A stretch of DNA of 64,000 nucleotides, taken from positions 32,478,502 to 32,542,501 of the forward strand of contig JAVGWX010000025.1 in assembly GCA_036924085.1 (NCBI GenBank), given 5' to 3'. The first letter of the stretch is position 1. Every line of letters begins with the position of its first letter. Below the pieces are notes generated by a model. The model made no database searches. It was not told the origin of the DNA and saw nothing but the letters and a program-made list of their open reading frames with translations. Below are positions 43,035 through 53,281 of the stretch, in pieces. The position numbers were made by a program, and so were the translations under genes. This DNA comes from Ariolimax columbianus (taxonomy: Eukaryota; Mollusca; Gastropoda; Stylommatophora; Arionidae).

Positions 43035-44392
43035 AATATCTATTAGAATTCCTAGGGAAGGTTACAAAAATGATAGATAGAAGGGGAGCCAGGGGATCTT
43101 ATTTATCTAGATTTTGCAAAGGCCTTTGATAGAGTACATCAGCAAAGATTATTTTAAAAGTTGGAATCACAGGGAATAGGTGGTGAAGTTGCCAGATTGA
43201 TTGAAAGTTGGTTATCGGGAAGAAGGCAGAAAGTGGGCATAAATAAGGAGTACTCGAAGTGGTGTGAAGTAAAGCGCCACAGGGTTCGGTTTTGTGACCA
43301 ATTTTGTTCTTGGTAAATATGAACGATTTGGACATTGATACCGGATCCATGATTGCAAAATTCACTGATGATGCAAAACTGTGTAAGAGTGTCTCATCTA
43401 AAGCAGAAGTGGATAAATTGAGGTTGGATTTAGATAAAATTCTAGAATGGTCTGTGAGCTGGCAAATGGAGTTTAATGTAGATAAATATACAGTCATCCA
43501 CACGGGTAGATCCAATATGGAACATAATTACAGAATGGGAGAGAACAATATTAGAATGATTGAAAAGTAAATTGACCTAGGGGTTATAATAGATCATACA
43601 GGTAAAGTGAGTGAGCAAGTCCAGGTAACAGTAAAAAAGGCAAATACAATGTTAGGTATGATAACAAGAAATATTAAACATAGGAGCAAGGAAGTGATAG
43701 TCAAACTGTATAAAGCATTAGTTAGACCTCGATTGGAGTACTGTGAACAGGTGTGGAGTCCTTTTTTCGTAAAGGAGATATAAACATGCTGGAAAAGATA
43801 CAAAAAAGAGCGACAAAGCTGATAGTGGGATTCCAGAACTACAGTTATGAGGAAAGACTCCAAAATACCGTCATACAGTGTCAAAAAAAGAGAAGAATTC
43901 AAGGTGACTTAATACAGTTTTATAAGATAATCAAATGAAAGGATAAATTAGACTGTCTGCCAAAGACGGATATGTTGGACCGAAAGGTGCAAATATCGCA
44001 GTCAAGCTGTAAACTAGCGACACAACGCATTCCGATCTCCTGCTACTTGCAACACCCTGTTCAGAGCTTGGTAGCAGGAGATTGAGAACGAACGCAGAAG
44101 AAGAAAAAGAAGACTATAACAAGTTTTTCAAAATACAACCACCCACAAGAACAAGAGGGCATAGCTACAAATTAACTAAAGAGAGGTCTAGATTAGATAT
44201 TAGGAAATATTTTTTTAGTCAGAGAGTGGTGAATGCTTGGAATGCATTACCACAGGAGGTAGTGGAGGCAGGGACAATTAATGCATTTAAGAATAAATTG
44301 GATGCGCATAGCTTTAGAGCAAGGTAATGTAAATGAAACTGGTTGTATACAGACTCTGCAGAGTTTTCTAAACCAGTATAAAGAAGTTAAGT
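43035..44392 (+). pseudogene. LINE-A copy, disrupted, with Rep-G inside
   Basis: LDFAKAFDRV is present in broken frame, followed by NDLDIDTGSMIAKFTDDAKL (catalytic FADD changed to FTDD) and LEWSVSWQMEFNVDKYTVIH. The C-terminal half continues after the Rep-G insertion as DYNKFFKIQPPTRTRGHSYK and FFSQRVVNAWNALPQEVVEA, ending in the usual 3' UTR and a short GTTAAG tail. At least four frameshifts. Confidence 0.85.
43955..44110 (+). mobile_element. Rep-G copy with 5-bp target duplication
   Basis: Flanked by AGACT at 43950-43954 and 44111-44115. Excision rejoins TTAGACTATAACAAG exactly as in the 17.8-kb LINE-A copy. The 3' end is GAACGAACGCAGAAGAAGAA. Confidence 0.85.
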
Positions 44393-44593
44393 TAAGAACA
44401 AAACATATGTTGATTTTAGTTGAATCAAACTTGAATTGATATTTTGTAAGTTGTCAGTCACACTGGAATGGAACTGTGTAGAGTTAACTGCATAAATTTT
44501 ATAAGTAGAATTTTTTAAATTTATATTTATAAGGATATTTTAAACGAGGTAAAATGTTTGATGTATGTTAAATACATAAATCTATTTGCTCAG

Positions 44594-44670
44594 ACTGTGA
44601 AGAATGCCAGATGAAGTACGAAGGAGATTGTCCTGGTCACGGTCATGTCACCCATACTTATAAGTCCGAG
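44594..44670 (+). CDS. Knuckle exon of plus-strand PRDM-like zinc-finger gene
   Basis: Acceptor TTTGCTCAG, 77 nt, donor GAG|GTAATA. It enters needing one base from an upstream exon, then reads CEECQMKYEGDCPGHGHVTH TYKSE and leaves in phase 0. This is the same entry and exit phase, and the same C-x2-C-x7-C-x2-H-G spacing, as the minus-strand exon 7946-8016; CE-C--KYEGDCP-HG is shared. It is therefore a paralogous exon. Exons before it (start codon, acidic linker) were not found between 21 and 44.6 kb. A PR/SET domain, expected right after the knuckle, was not found either. Confidence 0.72.
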
Positions 44671-44744
44671 GTAATAATACTACATTTCAGGCAACTGTTG
44701 GTATATATTCCACCGTCAAACATTATTACATGAAAGAGTAATTG

Positions 44745-45335
44745 AAATCTTATCATTCATCATCATCTGGTTCCCCTTGGAACATACGGCTGCAACAGAT
44801 GCTCTCCATTTATGCCATCTTCTTGAATTCCATCCATGAGACCTCTATTAAACTCACGTCTTCCTTGTTTGTTCACCACCAAGTGTTTCTTCTCTTTCCT
44901 ACTCATCTCTTTCCCTGTGGGTTCCAGTCCAGCGTATGTCAAATTATACTGTCTAACGTCTTTCTAAGAGTGTATCCTATCCATCCATACTTTTGCTTCC
45001 CAATTTCCTTCTGTATTTATGTTGTGTTCTTTCACTCCAATTTGATTTACTATTAACTTTGACCATCTAACACAAAGTATGCAAAACAGGCACATGTTAA
45101 TGAAGGATAGACAGGCCATTATGGGATACCCTTAATCACACGTCATGTCTCTGAGCCATATAGCAGGGCATTCTGGTTAAACAGCTTAATCTTTGTCTCA
45201 GCGAAAAGTTGAAAACAAATCTAGCCTTGTTAATCCTAGCATTAACATCTTGGTTTGTTCCTCCATCAGTATCAATGTTACTTCTAATGACATGAGCTCC
45301 AGCACTATTAAAGTCTAGGTTTTTATATACTGTAG
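44745..45335 (-). pseudogene. LINE-D (RTE-like) C-terminal relic
   Basis: On the minus strand TDGGTNQDVNARINKARFVF is the RTE-like thumb block (GGTxxDVxxRIxKAR), and KYGWIGYTLRKTLDSI, then EFNRGLMDGIQEDGINGEHL-like text, follow the WIGHTLRK region. It lies in an intron of the plus-strand gene, antisense. Confidence 0.6.
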
Positions 45336-45589
45336 TACTTGTAATACAGTACAGAATATATATATATATCAAAAGTAAAAGATATTGAGGGGTAAAATAA
45401 CAGCCTAGCCTGCACATGTGGCCACTATCAAGATAAGTAGTCTTGATTCCTCAACACCATAAATCCCCATGGTGACACCCAAACAATGGAGCACATGTTG
45501 TAAAATAGATTTTATAGATAAATTATGAGTGGTAACTCACTTGCTTGTGTCAGGTCAGGGGAAACATACTGACCAAGATCCCACCTCAC

Positions 45590-45990
45590 ATGCACGTCAT
45601 GTACCTAGAAACAGATTGTCCTCCTGGCTGTAGATCCCACCTCACATGTCATGTACCTAGAAACAGATTGTCCTCCTGGCTGTAGATCCCACCTCACATG
45701 CATGTCATGTACCTAGAAACAGGTTGTCCTGGCTATAGATCCCACCTCACATGCATGTCATGTACCTAGAAACAGATTGTCCTCCTGGCTATAGATCCCA
45801 CCTCACATGTCATGTACCTAGAAATAGATTGTCCTCCTGGGTGTAGATCCCACCTCACATGTCATGTACCTAGAAACAGATTGTCCTCCTGGCTGTAGAT
45901 CCCACCTCACATGTCATGTACCGAGAAACAGACTATTCTTGGCTATATATGCCACCTCACATGCATGTCATGTACCTAGAAACAGATTGT
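45590..45990. repeat. About 50-57-bp minisatellite, about 8 copies
   Basis: Unit ATGTACCTAGAAACAGATTG then TCCTCCTGGCTGTAGATCCC then ACCTCACATG, with an optional CATGTC. Length differs between copies by that optional piece. Intronic. Confidence 0.9.
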
Positions 45991-46179
45991 CCCCCTGGCT
46001 GTAGAGTCCTCAGTAAGTTCACAACTATTGGGATTACAGTGTTTATCTGCAATTCGTTGGCAAGATGACTGGGGCACAGCCTGTTTCCAGGGAGACTGGT
46101 GTGGAAATGAGGTGGGGGGGGGGTGTCTTGATCTAGTATGTTATGTCTGTGCATGATTGAAGCTTGATGTATTTCTTAG

Positions 46180-46294
46180 GTTTGTCTTGATGACAGCCAT
46201 GTGAAGGATGACGACATTCAGGCTCAGCAAGTTGATAATGGGTATGAGCAGACGGAGAACGTGGGACAACCTGATGCATGTCAAGCAGGGGAAG
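46180..46294 (+). CDS. Linker exon of plus-strand zinc-finger gene
   Basis: Acceptor TATTTCTTAG, 115 nt, donor GAAG|GTAACC. It enters in phase 0, as the knuckle exon leaves, and codes VCLDDSHVKDDDIQAQQVDN then GYEQTENVGQPDACQAGE. It ends with one base, G, which the next exon completes to GAA (Glu). The peptide is acidic and probably unstructured. Support is from splice sites and two phase matches; it resembles no family. Confidence 0.65.
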
Positions 46295-46813
46295 GTAACC
46301 CATTTCAGTCTAGAATAATTTTGCAGATTTGTGTCTTTTCGTCTGGGCTAAGTGCCACAATTCCGTATGTCAAAGTTCTTTTCAAAATAATAGTCTGTAA
46401 TATTGAACAAATTGAGCTAAAACTGTGATCTAAAACGTCGTAAGACACATAATTAACTGATTCACTCTGAGGAGCAGACACATCGGCTTCCTGATTTTTT
46501 TCAGAGAACCTGCGGGCCGACATAGCGGCTTTTGCAATTATGTTTTTTTTAAATAACATATTTCCCAATTAATAGTTATCATAAAATGCATAATTTGGTT
46601 TCTCGTGTAATTCCAGATTTTCTACTTTTTAATTTTCCGAAAAGTTATTACTCACAGTGTGTTGTATTTTGATACTTGGGTTCAGAGAAAAATGTGTGGG
46701 CAGTCATGAATCAAAACCAAACCCCTTCAGCCAAACCATATTGTGTTTCTACAGTACAAGCTCGAAAATGGTTAGATTGTATTTTTGCTAAGGATGTTGT
46801 TGTTTGCGAATGC

Positions 46814-47145
46814 CCACAATGAGTAGGTTACTGGTTCCCACTGGTAAATTCTGCCCCAACTATACAGCTGAGGTTTAATGCCACAATGAGTAGGTTACTG
46901 GTTCCCACTGGTAAATTCTGCCCCAACTATACAGCTAAGGTTCAATGCCACAATGAGTAGGTTACTGGTTCCCACTGGTAAATTCTGCCCCAACTATACA
47001 GCTGAGGTTCAATGCCACAATGAGTAGGTTACTGGTTCCCACTGGTAAATTCTGCCCCAACTATACAGCTGAGGTTCAATGCCACAATGAGTAGGTTACT
47101 GGTTCCCACTGGTAAATTCTGCCTCAACTATACAGCTGAGGTTCA
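46814..47145. repeat. 67-bp minisatellite from an RNase H coding segment, 5 copies
   Basis: Units start CCACAATGAGTAGGTTACTG at 46814, 46881 and 46948, and so on. The last unit runs into the RNase H frame of the LINE fragment that follows, so the array grew from its 5' end. Confidence 0.9.
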
Positions 47146-47765
47146 ATCTCTCAAACAGGCAGTCAACATGTTCCAGAACAGCATTTCTGATTGCCACCAA
47201 ATAGTCATCTTCATAGACGCATTATCTGTGCTGCAGGCTCTTAGGGGTGGTAAACTCTTGCTTCTGAGAAGTGAACTCGGTATGGTAGTTGCTGGAAAGC
47301 GAACTATACTCCAGTGGCTGCCATCCCACTCTGGTGTGCCTCGAAAGGAGACGGCAGATGGGCTTGTAAGGAGAATGTGAACAAGAAGACAGCGAAATCA
47401 CATACTTTGAGAAAAAGAGAGTTGTCCAAGCTGTCAGAAGAGAACAGAACCAATTCAACAAGGACTACCACACCCTTAACCGGCAAGGGTGTACTATCAT
47501 GCTTCGCCTCAGGACTGGGCACAATAGACTGAATAAACACATGTACAGGCTTTGTCTGTCTGCTTCGCTGCTGTGTACATGTGGGACAGGCGAACAAACT
47601 GTCATGCATGTTTTGTAGGACTGTCCTCTGTATGGTCAGCTAAGGAGGATACACTGGCTAAATGATTCAATGCTACAATGAAAGCTGTATGGAGGTAAAG
47701 AGCAACTACAGTCAACGGTCGAGTTCATTGCGGAAACTTGCCTGATGGTGTAAACATCTATGATG
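47087..47765 (+). pseudogene. I-group LINE, RNase H and C-terminal fragment
   Basis: CLNYTAEVQSLKQAVNMF is the RNase H Glu block, IVIFIDALSVLQALRG the Asp block, and ILQWLPSHSGVPRKETADGL the PSHxGIxGNExAD block. Beyond 47380 the frame is broken, but LRTGHNRL-like text (CTCAGGACTGGGCACAATAG) and a GTGGGACAGG knuckle region follow. Related to LINE-B but more distant than the other copies. Confidence 0.7.
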
Positions 47766-47769
47766 AAGA

Positions 47770-48600
47770 AAAGTAAAGGACGTTAAGTGGCGGGTTGCAG
47801 TAGCTTTTCTCACATTCTGAGCATGCTGATGAAGGTGGACCGGGATCCTCTAGGCGGTTGTGCTGTGTTTGACTTCATCTGCGTGTCACTCACTACTATG
47901 GGGATTACGTCAATCCCTCACCTCGTCAGCCAGGCTGCCATGAAAACAGCCCAGTTCCAGGGAGGGCTACTAGGAAACCGAGCTTAGGGTCTTGGCCAGT
48001 ATGTTTTGCCTGACCCTGACTAACATGTCTGATCAGTATGTTTTACCTGACCCTGACTAACATGTCTGATCAGTATGTTTTGCCTGACCCTGACTAACAT
48101 GTCTGATCAGTATGTTTTACCTGACCCTGACTAACATGTCTGATCAGTATATTTTCCCTGACCCTAACTAACATGTCTGATCAGTATGTTTTGCCTGACC
48201 CTGACTAACAAGTCTGATCAGTATGTTTTGCCTGACCCTGACTAACATGTCTGATCAGTATATTTTGCCTGACCCTGACTAACATGTATGATCAGTATAT
48301 TTTGCCTGACCCTGACTAACATGTCTGATCAGTATGTTTTGCCTGACCCTGACTAACATGTCTGATCAGTATATTTTGCCTGACCCTGACTAACATGTAT
48401 GATCAGTATATTTTGCCTGACCCTGACTAACATGTCTGATCAGTATGTTTTGCCTGACCCTGACTAACATGTATGATCAGTATGTTTTGCCTGACCCTGA
48501 CTAACATGTATGATCAGTATGTTTTGCCTGACCCTGACTAACATGTCTGATCAGTATATTTTTCCTGACCAAACGTTAGTCTTTCTCCTTCTATTTGCTA
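47770..48600 (+). repeat. Unclassified repeat with 37-bp expansion
   Basis: 47770-48030 is matched in inverted orientation at 58480-58728 (shared blocks CCTCTAGGCGGTTGTGCT, CAATCCCTCACCTCGT, CAGGCTGCCAT, TCTTGGCCAG). From 47997 the word CAGTATGTTTTGCCTGACCC then TGACTAACATGTCTGAT repeats every 37 bp about 15 times to 48570; at 58.5 kb the same place holds a single unit. Confidence 0.85.
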
Positions 48601-48959
48601 AGGATAGTTATGACAAAAATATAGATCAATCTGATAGTGACACTTCAATTTTTTTGCCTAGTCTCAGTTTTAATTCAAACGACGAAAGAGAAACTGGGGT
48701 GAAGCCTTCTTTATTCTCAAACAATGGTAGTAACAGTTGAACAGCTCAGTAAAGATTCAAGATTTCTTTGCTCTTCAAGTCTAAATTAAATGCACAAAAA
48801 GTCACAAGTTAAAAATTGACCAGAGACATAAATACTGATAGAATGGAATGACATCTTTATTAAATGGTAGCTGCGCATGCTCCAGAAATGCTACAATATT
48901 TAACGTTATTTTAAAAGTTGAAACATCAAAGCTAAGTGCTAGATGTAGATAGAGGTCTA

Positions 48960-49165
48960 TTCAATCAATTGAAGATAAGTGCCACTGACGAATGCACACT
49001 TGTTGTACTGGGAAAATGAGCCCTGAACACCTGCTGTAACATTGTCTGGAACACAAGGACCAGAGAAAGCACATGTGGCTATCACCAGTGCCAACACTAG
49101 ATATGGCAGTGTCGACAGCTTCAGGATGACTGCTGCTTTCTTTGAACAAATTCTCTGATAGCGTT
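48960..49165 (+). pseudogene. LINE-B 3' fragment, decayed
   Basis: Homologous to the last 65 codons of the 61.2-kb copy: GTACTGGGAAAATGA for the zinc knuckle, CACAAGGACCAGAGAAAGCA, ATGGCAGTGTCGACAGC and GGATGACTGCTGCTTTCTTT. No (GAA)n tail remains in place. The flanks 48600-48960 and 49165-49697 hold nothing recognised. Confidence 0.65.
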
Positions 49166-49699
49166 CAAAGATGAAGAAGGTTTAGGTCTAATCTGATTTT
49201 AACTGAAGTTTGGCACGCTGTCAGATCATTTAAATGAGACTGTAACGTTAATCAAACTCATGTTTCATTGTTACCACCTTAATTTACAAGATAGTCGCCA
49301 GGTCTGACCTGTTAGAAAGATCTGGACAGACACCTCTGGAGGACGACATAAAGAGAAGACGTTTACGTTGAATAGAGCGTACTTTCCAAAAAGGCCGGAC
49401 AGCATAGCAAGGCAGGCACTGTTCTAAAACCCAGGAGGAAAGAGAAGTAGAACAGACCATAAGACACTTGGCGAAGTTAACCGGAAGCAGGACTGTCGTG
49501 GCTTATGTTGGTGAAGAGGGCGGAAGACAAACATATTTGGAGGTTGTTGACTGAAGACCTATGCTCTGCAGTAAGCTGAATGGTTTAGATTGGTAATGTA
49601 CAAGCTGTAGATTAATGTGACACATCATCCCTTCATTGCCATGGCCTTTTGCCTCTCTCAGGAAGACTGTTGCCTGTTCTAGTACTTGTTGGAATTGTA

Positions 49700-50283
49700 C
49701 GAGGCGTGTTCAAATGAAACCGGACCTAACTGCACCAAGTAAATGAAAAGTGACAAAAGTGGGGCGAACATAAGCTTCGGCGACGGTCCACCTGAATCGC
49801 TGCATCAATTTTGGTGATGTCATCTTCTGACGCAACAATATGCGCCTTACCTGGTCGCGGAAGATCTTTTGTTAACAAACGTCCTTCTTTAAACATCATT
49901 GAGTGTCGACAGCCTCAGGATGACCGCTGCTTTTTTCGAAAAAATAAAGGTCAATGTCTGACTGCGTACGAAGAAGAAGAAGAAACATCATTGTCTTTTT
50001 TGTCACCATACACTGCCTGCATTCTGCGATGAATGTCAACTGGTCGACATCCTTCAACTGTTAGAGAAACCAAATCACCACTCGCTGATCAACTCTGGAC
50101 GGATTCCGTATCACACCCTCCATGTCTTCAATGGTCTGCTGAGGAAACTTAGTCGGAGGATCATGAAATTTTGGAAACTTGACGGTTAGTGTGTGCTGTT
50201 TCCATCAGAAGTGATGTCATCATGCGCATCGTATGTATGTTCACTTGGTGCAGTTAGGTCCAGTTTCATTTTAACACACCTCG
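49700..50283. mobile_element. mariner/Tc1-like non-autonomous element with ~45-bp TIRs and TA duplication
   Basis: The left end CGAGGCGTGTTCAAATGAAA, then CCGGACCTAACTGCACCAAG, is repeated inverted at the right end with about four mismatches, and both ends are bounded by TA (49698-49699, 50284-50285). 584 bp with no transposase frame. An 81-bp LINE-B tail is inserted at 49902-49982. It lies in the last intron of the zinc-finger gene, 338 bp before the acceptor. Confidence 0.85.
49902..49982 (+). mobile_element. 5'-truncated LINE-B, 81 bp, with 11-bp target duplication
   Basis: TGTCGACAGCCTCAGGATGA to GTACGAAGAAGAAGAAG equals the last 80 bp of LINE-B. It is flanked by AAACATCATTG at 49891-49901 and 49983-49993. 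Confidence 0.88.
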
Positions 50284-50285
50284 TA

Positions 50286-50566
50286 TATACCTGACTCCAT
50301 GACCGTGACTCCAACCTGACTCCATGACTGTGACTCCAACCTGACTCCATGACCGTGACTCCAACCTGACTCCATGACTGTGACTCCAACCTGACTCCAT
50401 GACTGTGACTCCAACCTGATTCCATGACTGTGACTCCAACCTGACTCCATGACTGTGACTCCAACCTGACTCCATGACTGTGACTCCAACCTGACTTCAT
50501 GACTGTGACTCCAACCTGACTCCATGACCGTGACTCCAACCTGACTCCATGACTGTGACTCCAACA
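50286..50566. repeat. 25-bp minisatellite, about 11 copies
   Basis: Unit CTGACTCCATGACTGTGACT then CCAAC. It begins directly after the right end of the mariner-like element and ends 55 bp before the splice acceptor of the zinc-finger exon. Confidence 0.92.
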
Positions 50567-50621
50567 TCCTGATTGTTCATGACAATGTTGATCAGCTGTT
50601 GTAACTGTTTCCACATTTCAG

Positions 50622-53281
50622 AAACCCGCTGTACAGTCCAGTCCTACCCTTCCTGCTCCCAAGACAACATCCAGCGTAGTCGCACAAAACAGTTGAAAGG
50701 TGGAAAATACTGGCAACGGAAGAAACATATGCAGTTGTCATGTGTAGTGCCAGCACACAAAAGTAACAGAATGAATGACACAGTTGTTACCCAAAAAGAC
50801 AAACATATTGTAGATGCAGTGGCTGATAATATCACAGACTCAGTATTATCAAAAGATAAGGATGATGTCGGCTGCAGTATCTGGGTAGATGCAGCAGATA
50901 TAGTTAAGACAGAAAGTATCTGCGTTCCAGAGACAGTATTAGACACTGATACTAACACAGATGGTGATAAAGTTGAAGAGATGATGGATTTTCCCAGCTG
51001 CAAGAATGCAGCGGAAGCAGGTGCTAACGAACATTTGGGTGGCCGTAGCATGGTTTTAAAAATTAAGGACTGTGTTAGTGATTCAGAAACAGAGTTTAGT
51101 GTGTATGAGATAACTACAGAACGTAACGGTAATGGTCTGTTGGGTAACAAAAACAACGCAGATGTTTGTGATAATTATGATGAAGAGTTTGCTGGAAATT
51201 TAGGTCGGGGTATGCGCAGACGTCGAAGAAAAGGGGGAGAGTCTTACAAATGTGATCATTGTGAGGTAGAGTTTGCTTACATAAGTCTTCTTCAACAACA
51301 CAACAGAAAACATACCGGGGAGAAACCCTACAAGTGTAATGTTTGTGGTGTAGGGTTTGCTAGTAATGGTAACTTGCGGGTGCATAAGAGAACACATACC
51401 GGAGAGAAGCCGTTCAAGTGTGAGGATTGTGGTGTAGGATTCAGTCAGGTGGGCCACCTGAAAGTACATAAAAGAATACACACAGGAGAGAAGCCTTTCA
51501 AGTGCGACGTTTGTGACATAGGGTTCTCTCAGAATGGTGCCCTAAAAAATCACAAAAGGAAGCATACAGGAGAGAAACCTTACAGTTGTGGTGATTGTGG
51601 TAAAAGATTTGCCCAGAACAGAAATCTGCATCTACACAGAAGTAAGCATGGGGGTGGCAGTTCTTTCAAGTGTGGTGACTGTAATGCTGAGTTTACGTAC
51701 GCCAGTAACCTTCACACACACAAAAGGAGACACACTGAAGAGAAGCCTTACAAATGTGATGTTTGTGATGTAGGATTTGCTAGCAAGAGTAATTTACAGG
51801 CACACAGAAGAATACACACAGGAGAGAAGCCTTTTAAGTGTGATCTGTGTTGTTTAGCATTTAATCAGAGCAGCCACTTAAAGGCACACATACGGAAACA
51901 TACAGGAGAGAAGCCATTCAAGTGTGATATTTGTGACATAGAGTTTGCTCAAAATAGTGCCTTGAAGAAACATCAAATAAAGCATATCAGAGAGAGGGCT
52001 TGCAAGGATGAAGGTTGTGAGGACGAGTTCAACGAGAATAGTGATATGCAATCACTCGATAGTAAGCTTTCTGGAATCTTGGCTTACAAATGTGAGGAAT
52101 GCAGCTTGGAGTTTGCATACTTAAGTAGCCTTCAGTTACACAAAAGAAAACATACAGGGGAGAAGCCTTATAGGTGTGATATATGTGGCGTAGGGTTTGC
52201 TTGTACGGGTAACTTGCAAGCACACAGAAGGATACACACAGGTGCCAGACCTTTTAAATGTGAAGTCTGCGGAGTCGGATTTAGCCAGGGCAGTCACTTG
52301 AAGGCACACGAAAGAGTACATACTGGGGAGAAACCTTACAGGTGTGATGTTTGTAATGTACTGTTTTCTCAGAAAGGATCGCTAATCAAACACCTAAGAA
52401 TACATACACAAGAGAAGCCTTATAGCTGTGATGATTGTGGTTTAGCGTTTTCTCAGAATGAACATTTACGGACACATAAAATAAAGCATACGGGGGTGAA
52501 ACCTTACGAGTGTGACATTTGCTGTGAAAGGTTTACTCGAAATAGTAATTTACTTATACACAGGCGTACACATACAGGAGTGAAACCGTACAAGTGTGAG
52601 GTTTGTAATGCTTTGTTTGCATATAGTAGCAACCTCAAGGCACATGTAGTCATTCACACTGGAGAAAAGCCATACAAGTGTGATATTTGTGATGAAGGAT
52701 TCACTTTCAAAAATTACCTGAAGTCTCACAAAAGGAAACACACAGGAGAAAAGCCCTTCAAGTGTGTAGAGTGTCCTTCAGAGTTTGCTTTCAGGAGTAA
52801 CTTGCAGGCACACAAGCGAGTCCACACAGGGGAGAAGCCTTACAAATGTGATATTTGTGGTGTCGGTTTTACTCAAAGTGGTAATCTACGTGTTCACAAA
52901 ATGAAGCACTCCGGAGTGAAGCCTTTCAAATGTGATCGTTGCGGAGTCGAGTACTTTTGCAAGATTGATCTAAAAAAACACAATGAAAGAGTACACACTG
53001 AGAGACCAGTTGATGATAACCTACCACCAGGAAAAAGAAGGGACTTGAAAGATAAACCGTATAAATGTGATGATTGTGGCGTAGGGTTCGCTCGCAAAGA
53101 TTACCTACGTTCACATAGGAAAGTGCACACCGGAGAAAAAACCTACTCATGTGATTTGTGTGGCACGGGTTTTTCATGGAGGTGTGCGCTCATGAGACAC
53201 AAAATGAAGTATGGGACAATGTGTGCCATTGCAGTAGAGACACAAAAGTCAAGTATGGGGCAATGTGTGCCACCATTATAG
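50622..53281 (+). CDS. Terminal exon, C2H2 zinc-finger protein with 23 finger units
   Basis: Likely a nuclear DNA-binding regulator. The acceptor TTCCACATTTCAG gives an entry that joins exon 46180-46294 in phase (G+AA, Glu). The first 200 codons are acidic and low in structure, then a basic patch RGMRRRRRKGG suits a nuclear signal. Fingers run from 51241 to 53205, mostly with TGEKPY/F linkers. Twenty-one have all four zinc ligands. Unit 10 (about 51997-52080) keeps its cysteines but has lost its histidines, and unit 23 ends RHKMKY, with the last His replaced by Tyr. Unit 22 follows a long linker (ERPVDDNLPPGKRRDLKDK). Units 1-5 resemble units 11-15 in order, pointing to duplication of a block. 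After unit 23 the frame runs 24 codons into the downstream minisatellite before TAG. Confidence 0.92.

Noticed and set aside
50186..50614. Minus-strand ORFs of 69-142 codons opposite the 25-bp array
   Set aside because: Stop-free minisatellite antisense to an intron of the zinc-finger gene.
51200..53177. Minus-strand ORFs opposite the zinc-finger exon
   Set aside because: Shadows caused by the regular finger codons.
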